From Halobacteriales archaeon QS_1_68_17 (GTDB taxonomy: Archaea; Halobacteriota; Halobacteria; Halobacteriales; Haloarculaceae), in assembly GCA_003021105.1 (NCBI GenBank), contig PXRG01000017.1, forward strand, positions 1 to 64,000: a stretch of DNA of 64,000 bases, given 5' to 3'. Every line of letters begins with the position of its first letter. The first letter of the stretch is position 1. Both the position numbers and the translations under genes were made by a program. Of the stretch, positions 34,705-43,573 are shown piece after piece. The notes under the pieces are model-generated. The model made no database searches. It worked only from the letters and a program-made list of their open reading frames with translations, and had not been told where the DNA came from.

Positions 34705-35769
34705 GTGCGGATCGACGCCTTCGCCCTGGAGCGGTGGTTCGCCGAACACGAACACGGGGCCGACCTGATGCTCGCCGAGAGCGGCGTGCGGAGCCTCCCC
34801 GCCTCCCGGTTCGACACCGACCCGGGCGAGTTGGGATACGTGATCCCGACCGACGGCGACCCCGCGCTCAGGGAGCGGGTCGCCGACCGATACGGCCGCG
34901 GGGCCGACGAGGTGGTGTTCACCTGCGGCACCCAGGAGGCGAACTTCCTTTCGTTTCTGGCGCTCGTGGGCGCGGGCGACCACGCCGTCGTCGTGACGCC
35001 GACCTACCAGGCGCTCCACGCGGTGCCCGACGCCCTCGGCGCGGTGACGCGGGTGACCCTGGAGCCGCCGGACTGGGACCTCGACCCGGACGCGGTCGCC
35101 GCGGCGATCCGGCCCGAGACGGCCGTGGTCGTCCTGAACAACCCGAACAACCCCACGGGCCGGTATCACCCCCGCGAAACGGTCGCGGCGGTGGCCGACC
35201 TCGCGGCCGACGCCGGCGCGTACCTGCTCTGTGACGAGGTCTACCGGCTGCTCGCCGACGACCCGCTCGATCCGGTCGCGGCGGCGTCCCACGGGATCAG
35301 CACGACCGGCCTCTCGAAGGCGTGGGGGCTGGCGGGGCTCCGGTTCGGCTGGCTGGCCGGCCCGCCCGCGGTCGCAAACGCGGTCCGGCACTGGAAGGAC
35401 TACACGACCATCTCGCCGCCCCGGATCGCCCAGCACGTCGCCCGGCAGGCGCTCGACCGCGAGGACGAGATCATCGCCGAGAACCGCGCGCTCGTGCGGG
35501 AGAACCGCGCCCACGTCGCGTCGTTCCTCGACGACCACGGGCTCGGGTGGTCCGACCCGGTCGGCGTCAACGCCCTGATCGAGGTGCCCGGGGGGTTCGA
35601 CGGCGGCGAGGCGTTCTGCCGGCGGGTCGTCCGCGAGGAGAGCGTCGTCCTCGCGCCCGGCGAGTGCTTCGACGTCCCGGGGTACTTCCGGCTCGGGTTC
35701 GGCCTGGAGACGGACGCCCTCCGGGAGGGCCTGTCGCGGCTCGACGCGTTCCTGGCGCGGCACGCCTGA
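34705..35769 (+). CDS. Class I/II aminotransferase
   Basis: This 354-residue PLP enzyme has [48 protein letters not shown] and the PLP lysine in [15 protein letters not shown] (about K205). GTG 34705 starts a protein of normal length. An open frame reaches back to 34606, but those residues are Arg-rich and unlike the family. The amino-acid specificity cannot be read. It is divergent from the hydrolase, and a shared operator is possible. Confidence 0.87.
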   Translation: MRIDAFALERWFAEHEHGADLMLAESGVRSLPASRFDTDPGELGYVIPTDGDPALRERVADRYGRGADEVVFTCGTQEANFLSFLALVGAGDHAVVVTPTYQALHAVPDALGAVTRVTLEPPDWDLDPDAVAAAIRPETAVVVLNNPNNPTGRYHPRETVAAVADLAADAGAYLLCDEVYRLLADDPLDPVAAASHGISTTGLSKAWGLAGLRFGWLAGPPAVANAVRHWKDYTTISPPRIAQHVARQALDREDEIIAENRALVRENRAHVASFLDDHGLGWSDPVGVNALIEVPGGFDGGEAFCRRVVREESVVLAPGECFDVPGYFRLGFGLETDALREGLSRLDAFLARHA

Positions 35770-35814
35770 TCCATGCTCCCGGCCCCACTGCCCGCTCTCG
35801 ATCCCGGCCAGGAC

Positions 35815-35950
35815 CGCGGGAGCAAAGCGGAAGCGAAAGCGAGCGTCGAGAGCGGGAACGAGAGCCGGTACGGGAGTCGAGCGTCGAGAGTCGGGAATCG
35901 AGATCGAAAGGGGGAGCGAGAGCCGGGAGCCGGGGGTCGGGAGACGGGCG
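35815..35950 (+). repeat. Purine-rich low-complexity stretch
   Basis: Between the aminotransferase and aIF5A genes the sequence is a run of related GAGCG/GAGAGC/GGGAG units without a clear period. No gene is supported here. Confidence 0.6.
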
Positions 35951-35981
35951 ACTCCACGTCGTCCGGGACGGTTCCAAACCG

Positions 35982-35987
35982 TTTATA
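35982..35987 (+). promoter_or_regulatory. TATA box of the aIF5A operon
   Basis: TTTATA lies about 27 nt before ATG 36012. Confidence 0.6.
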
Positions 35988-36011
35988 CCGCGACGCGGGC
36001 AATCACGCGAC

Positions 36012-36392
36012 ATGGCAAAGGAGCAGACCGAGGTTCGGGACCTCGACGAGGGGAGTTACGTGATGATGGACGACACGCCCTGCAAGATCGACTCCTACAG
36101 CACGGCCAAGCCGGGCAAACACGGCAGCGCCAAGGCCCGGATCGAGGGGACGGGCGTGTTCGACGACCAGAAACGGAGCCTCTCACAGCCCGTCGACGCG
36201 AAGGTGTGGGTGCCGATCATCAACCGGAAGCAGGGCCAGGTCGTCTCGGTCACCGGCGACGACGCCCAGGTGATGGACCTGGATACCTACGAGACGTTCA
36301 CGATGCGGGTTCCCGATGATGTCGACTTCTCGCCGGACGACGAGATCGAGTACCTGGAGTACGAGGGCCAGCGCAAGGTCGTCAGGGCGTAG
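36012..36392 (+). CDS. Translation factor aIF5A
   Basis: This 126-residue two-domain protein has an SH3-like domain with the modification loop [12 protein letters not shown], where K36 receives (deoxy)hypusine, and a C-terminal OB domain from about residue 70 ([30 protein letters not shown]). aIF5A helps ribosomes through Pro-rich stretches. The stop is followed without gap by the ATG of an agmatinase-family gene, a pairing that makes sense for polyamine-dependent modification. Confidence 0.96.
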   Translation: MAKEQTEVRDLDEGSYVMMDDTPCKIDSYSTAKPGKHGSAKARIEGTGVFDDQKRSLSQPVDAKVWVPIINRKQGQVVSVTGDDAQVMDLDTYETFTMRVPDDVDFSPDDEIEYLEYEGQRKVVRA

Positions 36393-37202
36393 ATGTTCCC
36401 CGGGGCCGTGGCCGACCGCGACGGGGCGGCCTACGCCGTCGTCGGCGCGCCGCTGGACGCCTCTACCTCCTTCTATCCGGGCGCGCGTTTCGGCCCCCGC
36501 CGCGTGCGACACTTCGCCGAACCGTTCGACGACTACGACCGCCGCACCGACCGGCAGTTCACCGACCAGTCCGTCCACGACCACGGCGACGTCCCGCCGG
36601 GCGAGGACGTCGCGGAGTACCTCGACTACCTCCGCGGGACGCTGTGGGACTACCGACAGGAGGGGACGGTCCCGCTGGTGATCGGCGGCGAGCACACCGT
36701 CTCGGTCGCGGGCGTCCGCGCGGTCGAACCCGACGCGTTCGTCTGTCTCGACGCCCACCTCGACCTGCGCACCGAGTACGCCGGCGACCCCCTGAGCCAC
36801 GCGACGGTGACCCGCCACGCGCTGGACGTGGCAGACGAGGCCGTCGTCCTCGGGGCCCGGACCGGCAGCAAAAGCGAGTGGGAACGGGCCGACGCCGACG
36901 ACGTGACCGTCGTCCCGCCCGCCGAGGTAGCCGGCTGGACGCCCGACTTCCCGCCCGACGCGTCGGTGTACCTGTCGGTCGACGTCGACGCCGCCGACCC
37001 GGGGTTCGCACCCGGCACCGGGACGATGGAGCCGTTCGGCCTGCGACCGCGGACGATCCGGGACGTCGTCCGGGCGGTCGCGCCGCTGGCCGAGGGGTTC
37101 GACGTGGTCGAGGTCAACGACCGCGACGACGGCCAGGCCGCGGCGCTGGCGGCGAAACTCCTCCGGGAGTTCGTCTACGCGCACGCCGACGCGGGCCGGT
37201 AG
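36393..37202 (+). CDS. speB: Agmatinase/arginase-family protein
   Basis: This 269-residue ureohydrolase has the metal ligands in GGEHTVSVAG, CLDAHLDLRTEYAG (D, H, D) and LSVDVDAADPGFAPGTGTMEP. In haloarchaea the aIF5A modification pathway runs through an aminopropylagmatine intermediate and an agmatinase-family enzyme. I recall Haloferax work supporting this. Direct abutment to the aIF5A gene fits that role better than simple putrescine synthesis. Confidence 0.92.
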   Translation: MFPGAVADRDGAAYAVVGAPLDASTSFYPGARFGPRRVRHFAEPFDDYDRRTDRQFTDQSVHDHGDVPPGEDVAEYLDYLRGTLWDYRQEGTVPLVIGGEHTVSVAGVRAVEPDAFVCLDAHLDLRTEYAGDPLSHATVTRHALDVADEAVVLGARTGSKSEWERADADDVTVVPPAEVAGWTPDFPPDASVYLSVDVDAADPGFAPGTGTMEPFGLRPRTIRDVVRAVAPLAEGFDVVEVNDRDDGQAAALAAKLLREFVYAHADAGR

Positions 37203-37300
37203 GCGGCCGCTCCGGTTTGACCCGTTCGTTGCCGTCACGCGCCCGGCACCGGGCGTCGGGCGATACACTCTTTTGTACGCGGTCGCACTCCAAGAGCAAG

Positions 37301-38023
37301 ATGGAACGCCTCTCGTCGTGTTACTTCTGTGGAGCCGCACCGGACGCCTCCCTGTCGGAGTACCCGGTCGTGCCGCGCGACGTCGACCCGGACCCGGATC
37401 GGGGGCCGACGGTGGTGCTGTGCCCGACCTGCAAGCGGAAACTCGGGACCGTCGTCGAGGCCGTCCTCGACGCCGCCGACGCCGGGGCGAGCGCCGACGC
37501 GGCGGAGACGGGGACGGACCCGGACGCGAGCGCCGACCCCGCCGGGAGCGGACCCGGCCGGGACGCGAACCCGGACCCGGCCGAGGACGTCGAAGCGCAC
37601 CTGGACGAGGCCCCGGACCTGCTGAACGGGATCGACGACGACCCGGCGGCGCTCGCGGGCGACGACGCGGGGGATCCGCTCGGCCGCTCCGGCGGGTCGG
37701 AAAACGGCCGGACCGGGGACGACGAGGCGACGCCGGACCGACGCGAGGGTGGCGACGACCCGTCGCGTGCGGATTCCAGCGCCGACGCGGACGAGGGCGG
37801 CGGGACGGCCGACGACGGCGACGATCCGCTCTCGACGCCGGCCGCGAACAAGGTCGTCAAGCTCCTCCAGAACCGCGAGTTCCCGGTCGACCGGGGTGAG
37901 ATCGAAACCGTGGCATCGAGCGCCTACGACCTGCCGGCCCGGGACTGCGCGGCGGTCCTGGACGCGCTGATCGACCGCGGGTACGTCGCCGAGCGCGGCG
38001 GGCAGCTCGTCCGGCCGGACTGA
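37301..38023 (+). CDS. Zinc-ribbon and winged-helix-like haloarchaeal protein
   Basis: This 240-residue protein has an N-terminal zinc site (CYFCGAAP near residue 7 and CPTCKRKLG near 47). A long Asp/Gly/Ala-rich linker (60-180) has strong acidic bias. The C-terminal helical domain (AANKVVKLLQNREFPVDRGEIETVASSAYDLPARDCAAVLDALIDRGYV) looks like a winged helix. A role in transcription or RNA binding is plausible. The linker makes it unlike most families. ATG 37301. Confidence 0.72.
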   Translation: MERLSSCYFCGAAPDASLSEYPVVPRDVDPDPDRGPTVVLCPTCKRKLGTVVEAVLDAADAGASADAAETGTDPDASADPAGSGPGRDANPDPAEDVEAHLDEAPDLLNGIDDDPAALAGDDAGDPLGRSGGSENGRTGDDEATPDRREGGDDPSRADSSADADEGGGTADDGDDPLSTPAANKVVKLLQNREFPVDRGEIETVASSAYDLPARDCAAVLDALIDRGYVAERGGQLVRPD

Positions 38024-38065
38024 CGGAGCGCAACGCTCACGGACGCCGCCGCCGAAGCCGCCGAC

Positions 38066-38833
38066 ATGCGACTCTCCGAGTGCTGTGCGCGACTCGACGA
38101 GCGCCTGGCGACCGCCGACTACGCCGACGTGGACGCCAGCGCCAACGGCCTCCAGGTCGGCCCCCCGGAGGCCGACGTCGACCACGCCGCCGTCGCCGTC
38201 GACGCGGCGGTCGAGACCATCGAGCGGGCGGCCGACGCCGGCGCTGACCTGCTGGTGGTCCACCACGGCCTCTCGTGGGGCGGGTTCGACCGCGTGACCG
38301 GCCGGCAGTACCGCCGGATCGCCCCCCTGATCGAGCGGGACCTCGCGCTGTACGTCTCCCACCTGCCGCTGGACGGCCACCGGGAACTCGGGAACGCCGC
38401 CGGACTGGCCGACCTGCTGGGGCTGGTCGACCGCGAACCGTTCGGCACGATGGGACCGGTCCACGTCGGCCAGCGGGGCCGGGCCCCCGACCCGTACGGG
38501 ACCGACGACCTCCGGGAACTGCTGGCCGCCGAACTCGACCACGGCGGGGCGGGTGTGCAGGTGCTCGACTTCGGCCCCGACCGCATCGAGGACGTCGCCA
38601 TCGTCACGGGCAGCGGCGTCGACTGGCTCGACGAGGCCCGGGCGGCGGGCGCGGACGCGCTGCTGACCGGCGAGGGCAAACAGCAGGTCTACCACGAGGC
38701 CCGGGAGGCGGGCGTGACCGTCTTCCTGGCGGGCCACTACGCGACCGAGACCTTCGGCGTGCGGGCGCTCGCGGACCTCCTCGACGGGTGGGGTCTGGAG
38801 ACGACCTACGTGGACTGCCCGACGGGCCTGTGA
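38066..38833 (+). CDS. Nif3-like dinuclear metal protein
   Basis: This 255-residue protein has metal-site motifs LLVVHHGLSWGG (about 72-83), YVSHLPLDGHRELGNA, LTGEGKQQVYHEARE and FLAGHYATETFGV, as in the Nif3/GTP cyclohydrolase I type 2-like hexamer. Haloarchaeal Nif3-like proteins are known to form metal-binding hexamers; the reaction is unsettled. It is followed after 42 bases by nurA. Confidence 0.92.
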   Translation: MRLSECCARLDERLATADYADVDASANGLQVGPPEADVDHAAVAVDAAVETIERAADAGADLLVVHHGLSWGGFDRVTGRQYRRIAPLIERDLALYVSHLPLDGHRELGNAAGLADLLGLVDREPFGTMGPVHVGQRGRAPDPYGTDDLRELLAAELDHGGAGVQVLDFGPDRIEDVAIVTGSGVDWLDEARAAGADALLTGEGKQQVYHEAREAGVTVFLAGHYATETFGVRALADLLDGWGLETTYVDCPTGL

Positions 38834-38875
38834 CACCGGCGGGCTTTTTGTCGGTCGGGCGCACACGACCCGTCT

Positions 38876-40062
38876 GTGACGCTGGATCCGGTGCACTTCG
38901 ACGGCATCGCGCGGCTGGCCGGCCGCATCGAGCGCGGCGTCGACGACGGCGACCACCGGGACCTCGCGGAGACGGTCTGGGCGGAGTGGCTCGACCCGCT
39001 CCTGAAAGACGGCGACCCCGCACTCGAACCCCTCGGGGAACAGCGGCGCCGGCAGGTGGACGTCGAGGCCGTCGCCCTCGGGGACCGGCCGTTTCCCACC
39101 CAGCACGGGCTGGACTCCGGGACGATCAACCCCACGACGTTCAAGAACGGGCTGGTGCTCGACGTCGCCCAGGCCGCGATGAGCCGGGTCCCCTCGGACC
39201 TGGAGTTACACCGCGCCCGGACGGTCGTGGCGACGGTCCACTCCAACGACGCGACGGTCGTCTTCGAGGAGGAGTGGACGCCCTGGGACGGGGGGTACAG
39301 CCGCGGGCGCATCCTCCACGCCCCGCGTATCGACCGCTACGAGCAGACGGTCGTCCACGCGCTGGCGCTGTACCTGGCCGAGAGCGAACACGCCACGACC
39401 CAGGCGGAGGTGGTCGACGACCTGCTGGTCCTCGACGGCCCCATCTATCCGACCGGACTCCTGCGGTGGGCCGACCAGGACACCGCGCTCCGGGAGTTGC
39501 TCGTCGAGGACGAGCGTCCCCGCGACGTGGTCGCCAACTACGTCGACCTCGTGGAGACGTTCGTCGAGCGGGACGTGCCCCTGATCGGGTTCGTCAAGAA
39601 CAGCGCCGCGAAGGGGATCACCCGCACGCTCCGGTCGAAAGTCGGCGCACCGTGGGTCGACGACGCCGCCTTCTTCTCGCGGGTGCTCGAACGCCGCGAG
39701 GACGGCGAGACCCGGACTGACTGCCTGACGTTCACCAACTGGTTCGTCTCCCGGCTCGGGACCGACCGGGTGCTCTCGGCCGACGGCGACGCGCTCGACA
39801 TCGACCGGGCGCTTTCGCCCGACGCCTACGAGGTGACCTTCTTCGTCGTCTACGACCCGCGGGATGATCTCCTCTACCGCGTGGAGGCTCCCCGGGCGTT
39901 CACCCGCGACCCCGACCGGCGCGAGCGGCTCGCCCGGCAGGTGGTGGCCGACGTGGCCGCCGAGCGCGGCTCCGGCGCAAACTGGAGGGGCTGTTCGACG
40001 CCGACCGCCAGCGGAGCTACGACGACCTCCGGTGGGCCTCGGAGTTCGAGCCGGCGTTCTAA
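38876..40062 (+). pseudogene. nurA: NurA nuclease gene with C-terminal deletion/frameshift
   Basis: GTG 38876 starts a NurA-type 5'-3' nuclease that works with HerA in double-strand break repair. The body is intact: HGLDSGTINPTTFKNGLVLDVAQAAM, GPIYPTGLL and LIGFVKNSAAKGITRTLR. After VVADVAAERGSG the frame is lost. Another frame from 39970 reads LRRKLEGLFDADRQRSYDDLRWASEFEPAF and stops at 40062, the expected NurA tail. A segment including the usual KADELARI region appears to be missing, leaving a frameshift. As written, the ORF runs on to 40123 with a nonsense tail. Confidence 0.8.
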
Positions 40063-40119
40063 CCGACCGGCAATCCCCGACCCCCTTTTCCCGTCGTTCG
40101 CCGGAACGTTCCCCGTGGA

Positions 40120-40599
40120 ATGACGGTCACTGCACTCGGGAAGTACGGACTCGAATCGATGGACGAGGCGGCGATCCGGGAGTTTCTGACGAACAGGGGC
40201 GTGGGCGTGCTCGGGCTCCCCACCGAGGACGGGCCGTACCTGCTGTCGATGTCCTACGGGTGCGACGGCGACGCCGCGCTCTATTTCACCTACGTCGGCG
40301 GGGACGACAGCCGGAAGGCGTCGCTGAGCGACCGGGCGGAGACGGCCGGCTTTCTCGTCTACGGCGCCGGGACGGCGTTCACCTGGGCGTCGGTGTTTCT
40401 GCGCGGGGCCCTCGAACGGGTCCCCGAACCGGAAGGGGACGTCCACGGGGACGCGATGAGCAACGCGTGGCGGCCGGCGGTCTTCGAGACGGCCGACGTC
40501 GACGTGGCCGTCTACCGGTTCCGGATCGCTGAGCGGTCGGGCATCAGGCACACTGGCCTCCCGCCGGGGTTCGAACCCCGCGAAAGCGAGTCCGGCTGA
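40120..40599 (+). CDS. Pyridoxamine 5'-phosphate oxidase-like flavin protein
   Basis: This 159-residue split beta-barrel protein has FLTNRGVGVLGLPTEDGPYLLSMSYGCDGDAALYFTYVGGDDSRKA and GFLVYGAGTAFTWASVFLRGALERV. This is the haloarchaeal branch of the PPOX/FMN-binding family, which may bind FMN or F420 and reduce small molecules. It lies after nurA; its ATG overlaps the end of the frameshifted nurA ORF only by accident of that shift. Confidence 0.85.
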   Translation: MTVTALGKYGLESMDEAAIREFLTNRGVGVLGLPTEDGPYLLSMSYGCDGDAALYFTYVGGDDSRKASLSDRAETAGFLVYGAGTAFTWASVFLRGALERVPEPEGDVHGDAMSNAWRPAVFETADVDVAVYRFRIAERSGIRHTGLPPGFEPRESESG

Positions 40600-40662
40600 C
40601 GGCCGGCCCCGCGGAGACGAGCGCTACACAGTCCTTAAACGTCCGAGCGGCCTATCGGGGAC

Positions 40663-40995
40663 ATGTACCTGGTCCGCGGTCGTGCCGGCGGGACGACGCT
40701 CACCGGCACGCTCTACGAGCGGGGGGAGACCCCGCCATCGTTCAAGGGTGCGCCGGACGAGGACGCCCCCTACGTGTGGGTTTGCGACGAATTCTACGAG
40801 GTCGACAGCGGCGGGACCGCCCAGACAGTCGCCGGCCGGGAGATCCACGTCGCCTTCGAGTCGCCGATGCCCCGGGGGTTCGAGACGCGCGAGCAGGCCG
40901 TCGACGCGGCCGAGGAACACGTCCGGACGCAGTTCGCCCGGATCGGCGTTCCGCCCGGCGACGTCGAAGTGGAGTTAGTCAAGCAAGACCCGTAG
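40663..40995 (+). CDS. Conserved haloarchaeal protein (probably DUF7113)
   Basis: This 110-residue acidic protein has MYLVRGRAGGTTLTGTLYERGETPPSFKGAPDEDAPYVWVCDEFYEVDSGG and a helical C-terminal half with TREQAVDAAEEHVRTQFARIGV. I believe this is the family called DUF7113. I see no catalytic residues or membrane segment. The function is unknown. Confidence 0.7.
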   Translation: MYLVRGRAGGTTLTGTLYERGETPPSFKGAPDEDAPYVWVCDEFYEVDSGGTAQTVAGREIHVAFESPMPRGFETREQAVDAAEEHVRTQFARIGVPPGDVEVELVKQDP

Positions 40996-41152
40996 CGGTA
41001 TCGATCCCCGGTTATCCCGCGATTGTTACTGGCGTAAAATACCTAATTTTACCAATTCTATAGACGTATATCGGGGCGTCAGACTTTCGTTCGACGGGGG
41101 TGTGTGCGATCCGGTACAGTTACCACCGACCGTTCGCTATCTCGGTAGGGCG

Positions 41153-42520
41153 ATGGACGAGGGTAGTCAGACGGTCGGCGACGCGATCGACGAGATACCG
41201 CTCGGGCGGTTCCACCGTCGGTTGTTCCTGATCACCGGCGTGCTCTGGGCGGCGATGGCGGTGTCGGTGCTCGGCATCTCGTTCGTGCTCCCGACGCTGA
41301 TCGCGCGCTGGAACCTCTCGGGGTTCGCGGCCGGCGTCCTCGGGAGCGCCAGCCTCGCCGGGATGATGGTCGGCAACACCGCCGGCGGCTGGTACGCCGA
41401 CCGCGCCGGCCGGAAGCGGACGCTGGTGGTGACCGTCACCGTCTTTCCCCTGTTCACGGCGCTGACCGCGCTGGCGGTCGGCCTCTACTCGGCGGTCGTC
41501 CTGCGCTTTCTGACCGGCGTCGGTCTCGGCGGGGCGCTGGTCGCCGGCGCGACCTACCTGGCCGAGTACTTCCCGACCGAGAACCGCGGGCGCTACGTGA
41601 CCTACCTGGAGGCGTTCTTCTCGGTGGGGAGTCTCGTGACGGTCGCGGCCGCCTGGCTCGTCCTCCGTCGGCTGGCGACCGACGGGACCGTCTGGAACGT
41701 CGCCGCCTGGCGGCTGTACTTCGCTGCCGGGGGGATCCCGATCCTGCTGGCGCTGGCCATCTACTGGTACCTCCCGGCGTCGCCGTACTTCCTGGCCAGC
41801 AAGGGCCGGACGGAGGCGGCCACCGAACGGCTGGCGTCGGTGGCGCGGGAAAACGACGCCGCCGCCCCGTCGGTCGGCGGATCGCTGTCGGTCGGCCGGT
41901 CGGACGAGGCCGGGCTCCGGCGGCTGTTCGACGTCGACCTCCGCGGGACGACGCTTTTGATGGCCGGCCTGTGGTTCGGCGTCAACCTCGCGTACTACGG
42001 CATCTTCACCTGGCTGCCGAGTACTGTCCAGGCGGCCGGGTACGTCGACAGCCTCTACCGATACCTGTTCGTCGTCGCGGTGTTCCAGTTGCTCGGCCAG
42101 GTCAGCGCCGCCTATCTCATCGAGGTGATCGGCCGGAAGTGGACCGTCGGCTCGTACATGCTCCTCGGCGGGGCCGCGACCTACCTCTTCGCCTCCGCCA
42201 TCCCCGACGGGACCACCGGCACGGGCGACCAGACCCTCTTTACCGTCGGCCTGTTCGCAATGGGCTTTGCCCTCTTCGGCGCGTGGGCCGTGCTGTACGC
42301 CTACACCGCGGAGATATTCCCGACGGAGGTCCGCAGTTCCGGCCTCGGGTTCGCGGGCACCGTCGGCAAGGTCGCCGCCACCGCCGGTCCCGTCCTGTTT
42401 GGGACGCTCGTCCAGTTCGGCTACCTGGCGGCACTCGCTCCCGTCACCGTCGTCCTCGTCGTCGCCGGCCTCGTCCTGCTCGCCGTCGGCCGCGAGACGA
42501 AAGACCGGACGCTGATCTGA
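41153..42520 (+). CDS. Major facilitator superfamily transporter (aromatic acid/sugar porter type)
   Basis: This 455-residue protein has 12 predicted membrane segments. MFS signatures are NTAGGWYADRAGRKRTLVV (loop 2-3), LAEYFPTENRGRYVTYLEAFFSVGS (after helix 4-5) and YTAEIFPTEVRSSGLGFAG, as in aromatic-acid:H+ and sugar porters. ATG 41153 is preferred to the frame-open 41102. It ends 330 bp before the peptide cluster; a role in peptide export is possible but unsupported. Confidence 0.88.
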   Translation: MDEGSQTVGDAIDEIPLGRFHRRLFLITGVLWAAMAVSVLGISFVLPTLIARWNLSGFAAGVLGSASLAGMMVGNTAGGWYADRAGRKRTLVVTVTVFPLFTALTALAVGLYSAVVLRFLTGVGLGGALVAGATYLAEYFPTENRGRYVTYLEAFFSVGSLVTVAAAWLVLRRLATDGTVWNVAAWRLYFAAGGIPILLALAIYWYLPASPYFLASKGRTEAATERLASVARENDAAAPSVGGSLSVGRSDEAGLRRLFDVDLRGTTLLMAGLWFGVNLAYYGIFTWLPSTVQAAGYVDSLYRYLFVVAVFQLLGQVSAAYLIEVIGRKWTVGSYMLLGGAATYLFASAIPDGTTGTGDQTLFTVGLFAMGFALFGAWAVLYAYTAEIFPTEVRSSGLGFAGTVGKVAATAGPVLFGTLVQFGYLAALAPVTVVLVVAGLVLLAVGRETKDRTLI

Positions 42521-42847
42521 CGCCCGAAAGCGGACGTCCCCGTCCGGGGACGGGAGGACGTCGCTGCCCGCGGTTTCTGCCCTTCCTAAAAACGAATAAA
42601 TTTTGCTTCAGAAAGCGTTATTTGAGCGTGGCATTTCAGCATTCGAACCCCACTGCAATCGACCGGCAACGACGCTCGAACGGCGTGCGAACGCGATGTC
42701 GCTCATTCCGCCCTGCGAACTGATGCCATCGGTTTGCTACTGTCGGACCTTTCCCTGTCCGTTGCTCTGATCTCGGAGCATAAAATATAAATAAAATCTA
42801 ATTTAATTTAAGATAATTTTATTAGAAGTCAGGTAAAATAGCGACAC
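42521..42847 (+). promoter_or_regulatory. Non-coding leader with AT-rich promoter of the first small peptide gene
   Basis: No gene is supported in this 327-bp gap. The last 70 bases are strongly AT-rich, in contrast to the genome. TTTTATTA at 42817-42824 is about 27 nt before the ATG at 42848. TATA-like AAAATATAAATAAAAT lies at about 42780. The earlier half shows nothing recognisable. Confidence 0.6.
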
Positions 42848-42991
42848 ATGCGCTCCACTGACGAAACCCGCGCGGAAGAACTCGAACGGCGTACAAACGA
42901 CTGTGTTTGTCCGGGCGATCCGGTCTGTCCGCCCCTGCCACCGCTACCGCCGCTCCCCGGTCCGCTCCCCGGTCCGCTCCAACCGAACTGA
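42848..42991 (+). CDS. 47-residue Cys/Pro-rich peptide, candidate RiPP precursor
   Basis: ATG 42848 has a TATA box 27 nt upstream. The charged N-terminal half (RSTDETRAEELERRTND) is followed by CVCPGDPVCPP and then a Pro/Leu/Gly repeat (PPLPGPLPGPL) ending QPN. Charged leader then Cys-rich, Pro-rich C-terminus fits a modified-peptide precursor, but it lacks the HFVADL leader of its three neighbours and has no TTxxxxEE core. It may be a different precursor or a non-ribosomal-peptide-unrelated secreted peptide. A family B miniature element begins immediately after its TGA stop. Confidence 0.5.
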   Translation: MRSTDETRAEELERRTNDCVCPGDPVCPPLPPLPPLPGPLPGPLQPN

Positions 42992-43100
42992 TAGTGATTG
43001 TTGCGACTCTTTACCGCCGAGAAGTCACAATTCGTGGGCTTCAGCCCGCGAACCAACCGTTCACGTGATGTGGTCGCAAAAATAATCGCAACAATCACTA
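42992..43100. mobile_element. Miniature inverted-repeat element family B, copy 2
   Basis: 109 bp with the family B inverted ends TAGTGATTGTTGCG/CGCAACAATCACTA and TGA on both sides (42989-42991, the stop codon of the 47-residue peptide gene, and 43101-43103). It differs from copy 1 at a few internal bases only. Confidence 0.85.
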
Positions 43101-43130
43101 TGAGGCACGGATCGCACCAACCACGCTTTT

Positions 43131-43208
43131 TTACGTTTTTCGCTGCGTACGTTGTGTTTATAAAAGCGAAAGTTTTATTTATGATTATTGTTTAAGTTGA
43201 ACTGCACC
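43131..43208 (+). promoter_or_regulatory. Promoter of peptide A, duplicated upstream of peptide C
   Basis: This 78-bp region matches 43790-43867 with about 12 mismatches. It contains a shared TATA motif GTTTTATTTA (about 43172-43181), 28-32 nt before the ATG, and a shared upstream GTACGTT. The duplication includes promoter plus leader coding sequence. Confidence 0.65.
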
Positions 43209-43361
43209 ATGTCACGAGATTCACAGGGTGAGGGCGAATCGAGCGAGGTCCACTTCGTCGCCGACCTCGACGAACGAAAGAATACCTTCCACAACGGTCC
43301 CACCACGCAGGCCTGTTACGAGACCGGCTGTAGCGGTGGCGGCGGCGGCGGCGGTTACTGA
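43209..43361 (+). CDS. Graspetide-like precursor peptide A
   Basis: This 50-residue peptide has the leader MSRDSQGEGESSEVHFVADL followed by DERKN, nearly identical to peptide C. The core is variable: NGPTTQACYETGC, then a Gly run ending GGGY. TT at 32-33 is followed by four residues and Glu38, one Glu short of the TTxxxxEE core motif. CYETGC gives a CX4C pair also present in peptide C. It has its own TATA box. Conserved leader with a divergent C-terminus and a nearby ATP-grasp ligase identify it, by inference, as a RiPP precursor. Confidence 0.72.
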   Translation: MSRDSQGEGESSEVHFVADLDERKNTFHNGPTTQACYETGCSGGGGGGGY

Positions 43362-43573
43362 GGATTGCTCGCGCCGGACGTCCGGTCGTCATTCCTCTTG
43401 ACCGGTCTCGCTGCTGTGCGTCGTCGGGGTAGTTCCCGACGGCGAGATCACTTCTGTCGGACCAGGGAACATCTCGGGAAGAACCGACTGTGCCGGTATA
43501 TAATCAGAATATCCAGTATAAAATTTACTAGAAAGAACATTTATTCTCCCGCTACGTTGTCGCCACCGGAGCC
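43362..43573 (+). promoter_or_regulatory. Spacer with promoter of peptide B
   Basis: No gene is supported. The right half is AT-rich; TTTATT at 43540-43545 lies about 30 nt before ATG 43574. A perfect palindrome CCGGACGTCCGG is at 43374-43385, just after peptide A, and could be part of a terminator or operator. Confidence 0.5.

Noticed and set aside
40120..40123. Overlap of nurA stop and PPOX start as translational coupling
   Set aside because: The nurA frame there is the wrong one after a frameshift. The genuine nurA tail ends at 40062.
40565..40585. T-arm-like sequence GGGTTCGAACCCC
   Set aside because: It is the coding end of the PPOX-like gene (GFEPRES). No acceptor stem, anticodon arm or D-arm can be built around it, so it is not a tRNA.
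41153..42520. MFS transporter as the exporter of the graspetide-like peptides
   Set aside because: The sequence type points to sugar or aromatic-acid uptake, and a 330-bp gap with a separate promoter lies between. Kept as a neighbour only.
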